A stretch of 64,000 bases of DNA from Bifidobacterium pullorum subsp. saeculare (GTDB taxonomy: Bacteria > Actinomycetota > Actinomycetes > Actinomycetales > Bifidobacteriaceae), in the NCBI RefSeq assembly GCF_016899725.1, contig NZ_JACLYU010000007.1, positions 1-64,000 on the forward strand. The letters run 5' to 3'. The translations under genes were made by a program, and so were the position numbers. The notes below the pieces were generated by a model. The model worked only from the letters and a program-made list of their open reading frames with translations, ran no database searches and was not told the DNA's origin. Below are positions 57,064-64,000 of this stretch, one piece after another (positions within the stretch are counted from its first letter, which is position 1; the number at the start of each line of letters is the position of its first letter).

Positions 57064-59094
57064 ATGCCCGGCATGCGGTCGGGATCGCTCGCCGCCGTGG
57101 GCAAGGCGCTGACCATCGTGGGCCTCGTCGTCTGCGCGGCGATTCTGCTCCTCGGCGTGCTGTACCAGCGGCCGATGGTGCCGCAGCTGCTTGTCGCGAT
57201 CACGCTGGCCATCTCAATCATCCCCGAGGGGTTGCCGGCCACCGCCACCATCGTGATGGCGCTCGGCGTGCAGCGCATGGCCCGCCGCCATGCGCTGGTC
57301 AAGACGCTGCCTGCGGTGGAGACGCTCGGCGGTGTGACGGTGATCTGCTCCGACACAACCGGTACGCTCACGCTCAATCGCATGACCGTGACCCATGTGG
57401 CGACCGACGGCGGGTTTACGGCCGGCGAGGCCACACCTGTCGACGACCTCGGCAGGTCCGTGGCCGACGCGAGCAACGGTGAGACCGGCACCGGAATCGG
57501 CTCCGCTGCCGGTCTCCTGCTCACGGCCGCCGCGCTGTGCAACGACGCGAGCCTCGACCCGGACCATCCGGGCGAGGTCATCGGCGACCCCACCGAGGGC
57601 GCGCTCATCCGCTTCGCCCAACGCTTCGGCATCGACCACGAGGCGCTCGAGGACCGCTTCCCGCGCGTGGCCGAATGCCCGTTCGACTCCGAACGCCAAC
57701 GTATGACCACCGTGCACCGCGTCGGCGACGGACTGACCGCCTACGCCAAGGGCTCCGTGGAAGGGCTGCTGCCGCTGTGCGACCGGATCTGCGGCGACGA
57801 TGGCACCGTGCGTGCGATGACATCCGCCGACCGCGGCCGCATCCTGGCGCTCTGCCGCGGCATGGCCGGCGACGCGCAGCGCACACTCGGCTTCGCGATG
57901 CGCACGACGGATGCCTCGCAGGCCGGGCTCGCCCCCGGCACGCCCGATGCCTGCGCCGCGGGTCCGGGCTCCCCGGTCCTGGCGTCCCCCGATCCGGCCG
58001 TGCTGGAACGTGGCTTCGTCTTCCTCGGCGTGACTGGCATGATTGACCCGCTTCGCCGTGAAGCCGGCGAGGCGGTGCGCTCCTGTTCCGCCGCCGGCAT
58101 CCGCACCGTCATGATCACCGGTGACCATCCGCTCACGGCGCTGGCCATCGCCCGGGACCTGGGCATCCACCGCCCTGGCGACACGGTGGTCACCGGCGCC
58201 GACCTGGCCCGCATGGATGACGCCGCCCTCGACGCGGTCGTCGGCAGTGCCACCGTGTTCGCGCGCGTGACCCCCGGCGATAAGCTGCGCATCATCGACA
58301 GTCTCCGACGTACCGGCGAGGTCATCGCGATGACTGGCGATGGTGTCAACGACTCGCCCGCGCTCGAGGCCGCCGACATCGGCGTGGCGATGGGCGTGGC
58401 CGGCACCGACGTGGCCAAGGGCGCGGCGGACATGATCCTGCTTGACGACTCATTCGCCACCATCGCCGTCGCAGTCAAGGAAGGCCGGCGTGTGGCGCGC
58501 AACATCCAGAAGGTCATCCAGTTCCTGTTGGCCGGCAACATCGCGGAGATCACGACGCTGCTCGTCGCGGCAGCGCTCAACCTAGCCGCGCCGCTCTCCG
58601 GCGCCCACATCCTGTGGGTGAACCTAGCCACGGCCACGCGGCATGCGCCGGTGCGCTCCGGCACGCTGTTCGACTGCGGACTCGTGGGCCGTGTGCTTGC
58701 GCAGGGCGTGTTCGTGGCGCTGATGACCACCGCCGCATACTGGGTCGGCACCGGCTGGGGCGCCGGCGCGGGCGGCCACGCCGTAGGCCAGACGATGGCC
58801 TTCTGCGTGCTCGCCTTCTCCCAGCTGCTGCGCGCGCTCAACCAGCGGTCCACCACCGAGCCGGTGTGGGTGCGCGCCGAAGGCGCCAACCCCTGGCTGG
58901 TCGCCGCCGTGCTCTGCTCCCTGGCGCTGACGATGGCGGTGCTGCTGGTCCCTGCCCTGCGGGAGGCTTTCGGCCTAGCCTCGCTCACCGGCGGCCAGTG
59001 GGCCGTGACCGCGGCTCTGGCGGCGATGTCGCTGGTACAGATGGAGGTCGCCAAGCTGCCCGGCCGGCTGCGGGGCCGACGGGATGCGGTCTGA
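57064..59094 (+). CDS. Truncated P-type cation ATPase (SERCA-like), probably non-functional
   Basis: A 676-residue open frame matching the C-terminal two-thirds of a type II P-type ATPase. It begins in the M3/M4 region; M4 has [17 protein letters not shown], so the actuator domain and first helices are missing. The phosphorylation motif DKTGT reads DTTGT (Asp97, Thr98), losing the essential Lys. The hinge [16 protein letters not shown] is intact. The M5-M6 loop jumps from LWVNLAT to [14 protein letters not shown], lacking the usual TD(G/S)xPAxALG segment that holds ion-binding residues. No ribosome-binding site precedes the first ATG. I read it as a decaying host gene cut at the tRNA. The frame is open, so a short product cannot be excluded. 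Confidence 0.7.
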   Translation: MPGMRSGSLAAVGKALTIVGLVVCAAILLLGVLYQRPMVPQLLVAITLAISIIPEGLPATATIVMALGVQRMARRHALVKTLPAVETLGGVTVICSDTTGTLTLNRMTVTHVATDGGFTAGEATPVDDLGRSVADASNGETGTGIGSAAGLLLTAAALCNDASLDPDHPGEVIGDPTEGALIRFAQRFGIDHEALEDRFPRVAECPFDSERQRMTTVHRVGDGLTAYAKGSVEGLLPLCDRICGDDGTVRAMTSADRGRILALCRGMAGDAQRTLGFAMRTTDASQAGLAPGTPDACAAGPGSPVLASPDPAVLERGFVFLGVTGMIDPLRREAGEAVRSCSAAGIRTVMITGDHPLTALAIARDLGIHRPGDTVVTGADLARMDDAALDAVVGSATVFARVTPGDKLRIIDSLRRTGEVIAMTGDGVNDSPALEAADIGVAMGVAGTDVAKGAADMILLDDSFATIAVAVKEGRRVARNIQKVIQFLLAGNIAEITTLLVAAALNLAAPLSGAHILWVNLATATRHAPVRSGTLFDCGLVGRVLAQGVFVALMTTAAYWVGTGWGAGAGGHAVGQTMAFCVLAFSQLLRALNQRSTTEPVWVRAEGANPWLVAAVLCSLALTMAVLLVPALREAFGLASLTGGQWAVTAALAAMSLVQMEVAKLPGRLRGRRDAV

Positions 59095-59169
59095 CGGACG
59101 GTGATGCGCCGCATCGGGTATGGTGGCGAATCATCGTGGCGAATCGGAGGACGGTTAGGAGGACCGGGC

Positions 59170-60180
59170 ATGGGTAAGAGGCGTCATCGCATCCTTGGGG
59201 CGCTCGCGGTGATTTGCGCGGTGGCCGCTGCGCTGGGCACCTTCGCCCGCACGCTGCCCGGCGATCTGCAGGCCCTGCCGTATGTGCCGGTGCTGGTCTC
59301 CGCGACTCCGTGGTTCACGATCCTGTCCGTGCTGGCCCTGGTGATGGCGTTGGTCTCCGCCCGTTACCTCACCGCGCTGGTGGCCATCGCCTGCATCGGC
59401 GCACAGGGCTGGTGGCAGCATCCGTTCTTCATGGCCGGATCCCCGTTGCCCGAAGCGGCCGAGGCCGCCGTCGCCGCCGCGAAGCCAGACACGGCGGATG
59501 CCTACGCCCGCGTGATGACCTTCAACGTGTACAAGGGCCAGGCCGACCCCGCCGCCATCGTCGAGGCCGTGCGTGACAACCGCATCGAGGTGCTCGCCCT
59601 GCAGGAGACCACCGACGCCTTCGTGCGGGCGCTCGAGGAGGCCGGCATCGGCGGCTACCTGCCGTACTCGAATGTGTCCAGTTCGGATGGCGTGTTCGGC
59701 AACGGCCTGTGGTCCGCCACTCCGCTCGGCGACCCGCGCGACACCGACGTCGACTCCAGCGCCTCCTTCATGCCCGGCGGCACCGTGGGCTTCTCCGGTG
59801 GCAGTCTGCCGGTGCGGTTCGTCTCCGTGCACACCACAGCGCCCGTGCCCGGCTACTGGGGCCAGTGGAAGCGGTCGCTCGACGAGCTCGCCCGCATGCG
59901 CGCCGACACCGGCACCCGCTACGTGTTCATGGGTGACTTCAACGCCACCGACGACCACACGCCGTTCCGCACGTTCCTGGGCGACCGTTTCCACGACGCG
60001 GCCAAGTCGGCCGGGCATGGCTTCACCTTCACCTGGCCGACGGATAAGCCGCCGCTGCCGCGCGTCGCCGGCATCGACCACATCGTGCTCGACCAGGGCA
60101 TGACCGCCGGCCAGACCCTGGTCAAGCCAATCGCCGGTTCCGACCACGCCGCGCTCATCGCCACGATCGCCGTCGGCTGA
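59170..60180 (+). CDS. Endonuclease/exonuclease/phosphatase-family membrane protein
   Basis: A 336-residue protein with two to three transmembrane helices in the first 95 residues, then an outside EEP domain. Metal and catalytic residues are visible in VMTFNVYKG (Asn), LALQETTD (Glu), FMGDFNATDDHTPF (Asp/Asn), GIDHIVLD and GSDHAALIATI (final Asp-His). Membrane EEP proteins of this type are widespread in actinobacteria; the substrate is not known (nucleic acid or phospholipid). The ATG at 59170 follows AGGAGG, which rules out the longer frame from 59101. Confidence 0.85.
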   Translation: MGKRRHRILGALAVICAVAAALGTFARTLPGDLQALPYVPVLVSATPWFTILSVLALVMALVSARYLTALVAIACIGAQGWWQHPFFMAGSPLPEAAEAAVAAAKPDTADAYARVMTFNVYKGQADPAAIVEAVRDNRIEVLALQETTDAFVRALEEAGIGGYLPYSNVSSSDGVFGNGLWSATPLGDPRDTDVDSSASFMPGGTVGFSGGSLPVRFVSVHTTAPVPGYWGQWKRSLDELARMRADTGTRYVFMGDFNATDDHTPFRTFLGDRFHDAAKSAGHGFTFTWPTDKPPLPRVAGIDHIVLDQGMTAGQTLVKPIAGSDHAALIATIAVG

Positions 60181-60227
60181 GCGGCGAAGCGGCGCTCGGG
60201 CGGCGAAGCGGCCATCCGGCGTGCCGC

Positions 60228-60569
60228 TCAGCCGAGGTTCGACTGCGTGCCGGCCGTGTCCGCGGTGGCGGCCTGGGCGCTTTGCGCGGCGTCGAGCTTG
60301 GTGCGCACTTCGTTGAGCAGGCTCTGCGCGCGCTTGGCCAGCGCCTCGCCGATCTCCCACTGGCGCATTGACTGGTCGAGGTCGAGGCCTCCTGCCTCCA
60401 GTGTCTGCACGGCCTGGATGAGTTTGTCGCGCGCCTCCTCATACGGCATCCGCGCGATGGCCTCGCGCTCCGCGTCGGTGAGGGACGAGGCGGGGGAGGG
60501 GGCCGTCTGCTCGCCGGCCGTGGCCTCCTGCGCCGTCTCGTCGGTGGTGGCGCCCTGCTGTGTCGTCAT
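60228..60569 (-). CDS. xseB: Exodeoxyribonuclease VII small subunit
   Basis: A 113-residue small subunit of exonuclease VII. The core helical hairpin is visible at MPYEEARDKLIQAVQTLEAG, LDLDQSMRQWEIGEALAKRA. Flanking Thr/Ala-rich tails of about 45 and 20 residues are extra compared with the 80-residue E. coli protein. AAAGGA lies 7 nt before the ATG at 60569. It lies 80 nt downstream of xseA in the same orientation. Confidence 0.92.
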   Translation of the reverse strand: MTTQQGATTDETAQEATAGEQTAPSPASSLTDAEREAIARMPYEEARDKLIQAVQTLEAGGLDLDQSMRQWEIGEALAKRAQSLLNEVRTKLDAAQSAQAATADTAGTQSNLG

Positions 60570-60649
60570 CGTCGTTCCTTTCTCTGGGTGTGATGCTGAT
60601 GGAATGGTGTTGGTGGGAATGGTGTCGGAGGGGATCGCGGAGCCGAAGC

Positions 60650-61915
60650 TCACGCGGTGGCGGTCGCGGTGGCGGTGACGACGCCGCGGCGCAGTGTCAG
60701 CGTGAGCGCGTCGCCGGGGTTCACGCGGGCCGCGTCGTCGAGCACATGGCCGTCGGCGGCTTGGACGACGGCATAGCCGCGGTCCAGCGTGGCCTGCGGG
60801 CTCATCGCGGTGAGCGTGGCATGCGCCCGTTCGACGGTGCGCTCCGCATCGTCCACCAGCCGGCGCAGCCCCACGTCGAGGCGCTGCCGGGCCTCGTCCA
60901 GCAGGCGCTGGTGCGGGTCCAGCATCGTCAGCGGATGCGTCAGGCTCGGACGGTTCGCATACCCCTCCACCAGCCGCACCTCGCTGTCCACCCGGGCGGA
61001 GACACGCATGCGCATCCGGCCGATCGCGTTGTCCACGAGCTGCCACTGCTCGCGCACATCCGGCACCACGCGCTTGGCCGCGTCCGTCGGCGTGGAGGCG
61101 CGCACGTCGGCGGCCAGGTCGATGAGCGTCCAGTCGTCCTCGTGGCCGATGGCGGAGATGATCGGCGTGACGCAGGCGGCGGTGGCGCGCACCACGCCCT
61201 CGTCGGAGAAACCGACCAGATCCTCGAAGGCGCCGCCGCCACGGGCCACGATGATCACATCCACCTCCGGATCCGCGTCGAGCTGACGGATCGCACGGAT
61301 CACATCGGGCGGGCACTGCTCGCCCTGCACATGGGTGTGCACCACCTTGAACCTGACCGCCGGCCACCGCAGGTTCACGTTGGTGATGACGTCGCCCTCG
61401 GCGCGCGCCTGCGGGGCGCAGATGAGCCCGATGCACCGGGGGAACTCGGGCAGCGGCACCTTGTTCTCCTGGTCGAACAACCCCTCGCCCTTGAGCTTCT
61501 TGCGCAGCTCGTCGATCTGCTCCTTGAGGCCGCCGGCGCCGATCTTGCGGATGTCGTCGCCGATGAAGCTCAGGCGCGTCTGCTTCATCCACACATCGGC
61601 CTTGCCATGGATGACCACACGGTCGCCCTGGCGGAACTGCGCGGCCTTCGCGGCGAAGGCACGCCAGCCGGAGACGGAGATCGCAATGTCCTCGAAGTCG
61701 TCGCGCACCGTCAGATAGGCGGAGCCCGCGCGGCGCGTGTTGATCTCGGTGATCTGCCCGCAGATCCACGCCGCCGGCCACTTCTCCACCGCGATGTGGA
61801 ACTTCTGGCTCAGCACGCTCACCGGCCATGGATTGTCCGCCGTGGTCTCGCTGGCGAGCCTCGGCAGCTGGTCCATCGGCCGGGGCGCCGGTCCCTGGTG
61901 CATCTGGTAACTCAT
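60650..61915 (-). CDS. xseA: Exodeoxyribonuclease VII large subunit
   Basis: Catalytic subunit of exonuclease VII, which degrades single-stranded DNA from both ends. 421 residues. The N-terminal OB fold (WPAAWICGQITEINTRRAG ... AYLTVRD) is followed by the nuclease domain with IIVARGGGAFEDL and SAIGHEDDWTLIDLAAD, then a helical region that binds the small subunit. Start at 61915; a Met three codons upstream (61924) is nearly as good. A 16-bp palindromic element lies 30 nt upstream. Confidence 0.94.
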   Translation of the reverse strand: MSYQMHQGPAPRPMDQLPRLASETTADNPWPVSVLSQKFHIAVEKWPAAWICGQITEINTRRAGSAYLTVRDDFEDIAISVSGWRAFAAKAAQFRQGDRVVIHGKADVWMKQTRLSFIGDDIRKIGAGGLKEQIDELRKKLKGEGLFDQENKVPLPEFPRCIGLICAPQARAEGDVITNVNLRWPAVRFKVVHTHVQGEQCPPDVIRAIRQLDADPEVDVIIVARGGGAFEDLVGFSDEGVVRATAACVTPIISAIGHEDDWTLIDLAADVRASTPTDAAKRVVPDVREQWQLVDNAIGRMRMRVSARVDSEVRLVEGYANRPSLTHPLTMLDPHQRLLDEARQRLDVGLRRLVDDAERTVERAHATLTAMSPQATLDRGYAVVQAADGHVLDDAARVNPGDALTLTLRRGVVTATATATA

Positions 61916-61945
61916 GGCCACCATGATACGTGCGGCGGGAAAAGC

Positions 61946-61961
61946 CGGTAAAAAAATACCG
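61946..61961. promoter_or_regulatory. 16-bp palindromic element, copy 2
   Basis: CGGTAAAAAAATACCG, identical to 26614-26629, with its near edge 30 nt upstream of the xseA ATG. Relative to xseA the element is read as CGGTATTTTTTTACCG, the reverse of its orientation relative to the AdnA-like gene; the palindromic arms look the same either way. Confidence 0.6.
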
Positions 61962-62171
61962 TGCGCGCGTTGTGGTGGGACAATGGCGTCACCGACGCCG
62001 GCATGGCGGCCGGGGAAGATCCGCGACCGCAGGGAGGCAGCGGTGGAAGGCAGGCATCGATTGCCGGCAGGTATACGCCGGGGCGTCAACCCGACGCGCC
62101 ACGAGGGGCGTGTGACCTTTTTCACACGACCTCCCCCAACCGCGTGTTTCGGTGGTACTTAGCCCCTCAAG
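61962..62171. other. Non-coding stretch between xseA and nrdD
   Basis: About 210 bp of the 451-bp divergent region with no convincing gene, tRNA or repeat. GTGTGACCTTTTTCACAC at 62110-62127 is a small inverted repeat (GTGTGA/TCACAC) and could be an operator. Confidence 0.4.
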
Positions 62172-62185
62172 CACTACTGGTAGTG
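62172..62185. promoter_or_regulatory. NrdR box 1
   Basis: CACTACTGGTAGTG, a perfect 14-bp palindrome matching the half-site pattern of NrdR, the ATP/dATP-sensing repressor of ribonucleotide reductase genes. It sits 31 bp (three helical turns) from box 2. Confidence 0.85.
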
Positions 62186-62186
62186 T

Positions 62187-62215
62187 TTCGACGGCGCGTC
62201 GCCACTAGATATAGT
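62187..62215 (+). promoter_or_regulatory. nrdD promoter
   Basis: -35 TTCGAC (62187-62192) and -10 TATAGT (62210-62215) with 17-bp spacing. The -35 falls between the two NrdR boxes and the -10 inside box 2, so NrdR binding would block it. Confidence 0.65.
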
Positions 62216-62216
62216 G
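62203..62216. promoter_or_regulatory. NrdR box 2
   Basis: CACTAGATATAGTG, a near-perfect palindrome close to the NrdR consensus (ACACTATATATAGTGT type). It covers the nrdD -10. Confidence 0.85.
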
Positions 62217-62249
62217 GGCGGGTTGTCGTACAGTACATGAGGCGACCGG

Positions 62250-62267
62250 AACCACATCCATGTGGTT
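62250..62267 (+). promoter_or_regulatory. Hairpin in the nrdD leader
   Basis: AACCACATCCATGTGGTT forms an 8-bp inverted repeat with a 2-nt centre (in practice a 6-bp stem with a small loop). It lies in the roughly 145-nt 5' leader of nrdD, 100 nt before the start codon. Function unknown. Confidence 0.5.
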
Positions 62268-62366
62268 TGGCCTCCGTGCAGGGCCTTCGCAGACCCGGCC
62301 GGACGGCGGGTGTGGACGGTCGGCCTGAGCTGTTATCGAACTATCTTTTGTCGAAACGAGGTCGAG

Positions 62367-64000
62367 ATGGAGACTCAGATGATGCAAGCCGTGGCATCCA
62401 CCCAATCCACAGGAGGGGTGAAGGTCGAGAAGCGTGACGGCCGCATCGTGGATTTCGATCCGGTCAACATCATCGTGGCCGTCAAGTCCGCGTTCGGCGA
62501 CCTCGACAAGAAGGTCGGTCCGCAGGAGGAGCAGTTCATCCGCGGCATCGCCGACCAGGTGGAAGGCGAGATCAAGGAGCGCTACGCCGGCCCCGCCAAG
62601 ATCGAGGACATCCAGAACCTCGTGGAGCACGCCCTCATCGACGGGCATATGTACGACGTGGCCCGCGCCTACACCAACTACCGCCTGGACAAGGACATCC
62701 AGCGCGCCAAGGCCACCGACGTGAACGAGGCCGTCGCCCGCTTCATCAACCACGACCCGACCCTCATCCACGAGAACGCCAACAAGGACTCCAACGTCTA
62801 CGCCACGCAGCGCGACCTGCTGGCCGGCGCCGTCTCCAAAGCCACCGCCTTCGCGATGTTGCCGGACGCCGTCTCCAACGCGCATATGAAGGGCGACATC
62901 CACTTCCACGACGCCGACTATTCGCCGTTCACCGCGCAGTCCAACTGCTCGCTGCCCAACTTCTGGGACATGCTGGCCAACGGCTTCACCCTCGGCAACG
63001 CGCCGATGGCCTCCCCGAAGTCCATCGCGATCGCCGCCACGCAGATCACCCAGATCATGAAGGACGTGGCCTCGAGCCAGTACGGCGGCCAGACCGCCAA
63101 CCGCGCCGACGAGCATCTGGCGCAGTACGCGAAGAAGGACTACGAGAAGTTCCTCGAGGAGGCCCGCGAAACCATCCCCGACGGCATGCCCGTCGAATTC
63201 GCCCGTCGCCAGGTCGAGTCCGCCAAGCGCAACGAGCCGGCCAAGCTGCACTTCGGCTCCCGCCAGCCGCTGCCGATGGACACCCCGTTCCACGACGACG
63301 TCGACGAGCTCGAGCAGGAGCGCGAGATCCTCGCCAAGATCCGCACGCGCAAGGCCATCTACGACGCGATGCAGACGATGGAGTACCAGATCAACTCCAA
63401 CCGCGTCTCCAACGGCCAGACCCCGTTCGTGACCGTGGGCTTCGGCCTGGGCACCGACTGGTTCTCCCGTGAGATCCAGCGCGCCATCCTGCTCAACCGC
63501 ATCCGTGGCCTGGGCAAGGAGCACCACACCCCGATCTTCCCGAAGCTCGTGTTCACCGTCAAGCACGGCGTGAACGCCGACCCGGGCGACCCGAACTACG
63601 ACCTGAAGCAGCTGGCGCTCGAATGCGCGACCAAGCGCATGTACCCGGACGTGGTGTTCTACGAGAACATCGTCAAGATCACCGGTTCCTTCAAGGCGCC
63701 GATGGGCTGCCGCTCCTTCCTGCAGGGCTGGATCAACCCGACGACCGGCGAGGACGAGGAGGACGGCCGCATGAACCTGGGCGTGGTGACGGTGAACGTG
63801 CCGCGCATCGCCCTCGAGTCCCGCGGCGACAAGCAGCGCTTCTGGAAGATCTTCGAGGAGCGCATGGAGGTCGCCCACCAGGCGCTGCAGTACCGCATCA
63901 TGCGCTGCAAGCAGGCCACCCCGGTCAACGCGCCCACGTTGTTCCGCTACGGCGCCTTCGGCCGCCTCGGCGCGAACGACAACGTGGACACGCTGTTCAA
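62367..64000 (+). CDS. nrdD: Anaerobic ribonucleoside-triphosphate reductase (partial, 3' end outside window)
   Basis: Class III, oxygen-sensitive ribonucleotide reductase using a glycyl radical. The first 544 or so residues are visible. An ATP-cone regulatory domain comes first (VKVEKRDGRIVDFDPVNI ... AVKSAFGD), then the catalytic barrel with AQSNCSLPNFWDML, SQYGGQT, NGQTPFVTVGFGLG and PMGCRSFLQGW. The glycyl-radical site lies beyond the window. The start at 62367 follows GAGG; ATGs at 62379 and 62382 are possible. Expression is probably repressed by NrdR through the two upstream boxes. The activase gene nrdG normally follows. Confidence 0.94.
   Translation, partial: METQMMQAVASTQSTGGVKVEKRDGRIVDFDPVNIIVAVKSAFGDLDKKVGPQEEQFIRGIADQVEGEIKERYAGPAKIEDIQNLVEHALIDGHMYDVARAYTNYRLDKDIQRAKATDVNEAVARFINHDPTLIHENANKDSNVYATQRDLLAGAVSKATAFAMLPDAVSNAHMKGDIHFHDADYSPFTAQSNCSLPNFWDMLANGFTLGNAPMASPKSIAIAATQITQIMKDVASSQYGGQTANRADEHLAQYAKKDYEKFLEEARETIPDGMPVEFARRQVESAKRNEPAKLHFGSRQPLPMDTPFHDDVDELEQEREILAKIRTRKAIYDAMQTMEYQINSNRVSNGQTPFVTVGFGLGTDWFSREIQRAILLNRIRGLGKEHHTPIFPKLVFTVKHGVNADPGDPNYDLKQLALECATKRMYPDVVFYENIVKITGSFKAPMGCRSFLQGWINPTTGEDEEDGRMNLGVVTVNVPRIALESRGDKQRFWKIFEERMEVAHQALQYRIMRCKQATPVNAPTLFRYGAFGRLGANDNVDTLF

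Noticed and set aside
56975-57100. Integrated mobile element at the tRNA-Arg gene
   Set aside because: No integrase, transposase or repeated tRNA 3' end is visible in the window. Only truncation of the neighbouring ATPase gene hints at a past event.
60596-60630. Tandem GGAATGGTGTYGG repeat between xseA and xseB as a regulatory site
   Set aside because: Only two 13-bp copies in a short intergenic spacer of one operon; simple slippage explains it.

Overview
The window is a stretch of high-GC actinobacterial chromosome. The gene content points to Bifidobacterium: a GH32 fructosidase, the kinase-FN3-MoxR-DUF58-transglutaminase operon next to rpoBC, an AdnAB-type helicase-nuclease pair, dapB-dapA, RNase J, an anaerobic ribonucleotide reductase, and several leaderless-looking starts. 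I cannot assign a species.

Layout. 1-6.3 kb: beta-fructofuranosidase, an ACT-domain/UPF0210 pair, divergent trmL and mutY, and a small membrane protein. 6.5-14.2 kb: rpoB-rpoC, ended by strong hairpins shared with a convergent operon. 14.3-26.5 kb, minus strand: a five-gene operon (Ser/Thr kinase, giant FN3 surface protein, MoxR ATPase, DUF58 protein, transglutaminase-fold membrane protein). Three of its four junctions are ATGA overlaps. The transglutaminase-fold protein lacks its catalytic Cys and His, and the kinase has Arg where the catalytic Lys should be. 26.7-35.1 kb: a two-gene UvrD-type helicase-nuclease operon (AdnAB-like). 35.3-37.3 kb: GNAT acetyltransferase and MFS transporter.

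37.4-48.1 kb is the accessory region and the most interesting part. It combines a peptide-maturation kit (PF14907-type nucleotidyltransferase, PqqD/RRE protein, ABC exporter, S24/S26 Ser-His peptidase, HPr-kinase-like P-loop protein) with cell-envelope polysaccharide functions (LCP ligase, Wzz/tyrosine kinase, EpsG/Wzy-like membrane protein). Between them lies a short AT-rich island. It holds a twice-frameshifted secreted-protein gene and a 57-residue peptide gene (44713-44886) whose start resembles an RRE-recognised leader (YxxPxL). No lasso cyclase, radical SAM enzyme or lanthionine synthetase is present, so the product class is not obvious.

48.2-56.9 kb: dapB, dapA, RNase J, aminopeptidase N, glmM and peptide deformylase. 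57 kb: tRNA-Arg(CCT), followed directly by a decayed P-type ATPase. 59.2-64 kb: an endonuclease/exonuclease/phosphatase-family protein, xseB and xseA (minus strand), and the start of nrdD, which runs off the window. nrdD has two textbook NrdR boxes 31 bp apart, the second covering its -10.

An identical 16-bp palindromic element (CGGTAAAAAAATACCG) lies about 30 bp upstream of both the AdnA-like gene and xseA, two DNA-repair nuclease loci 35 kb apart.
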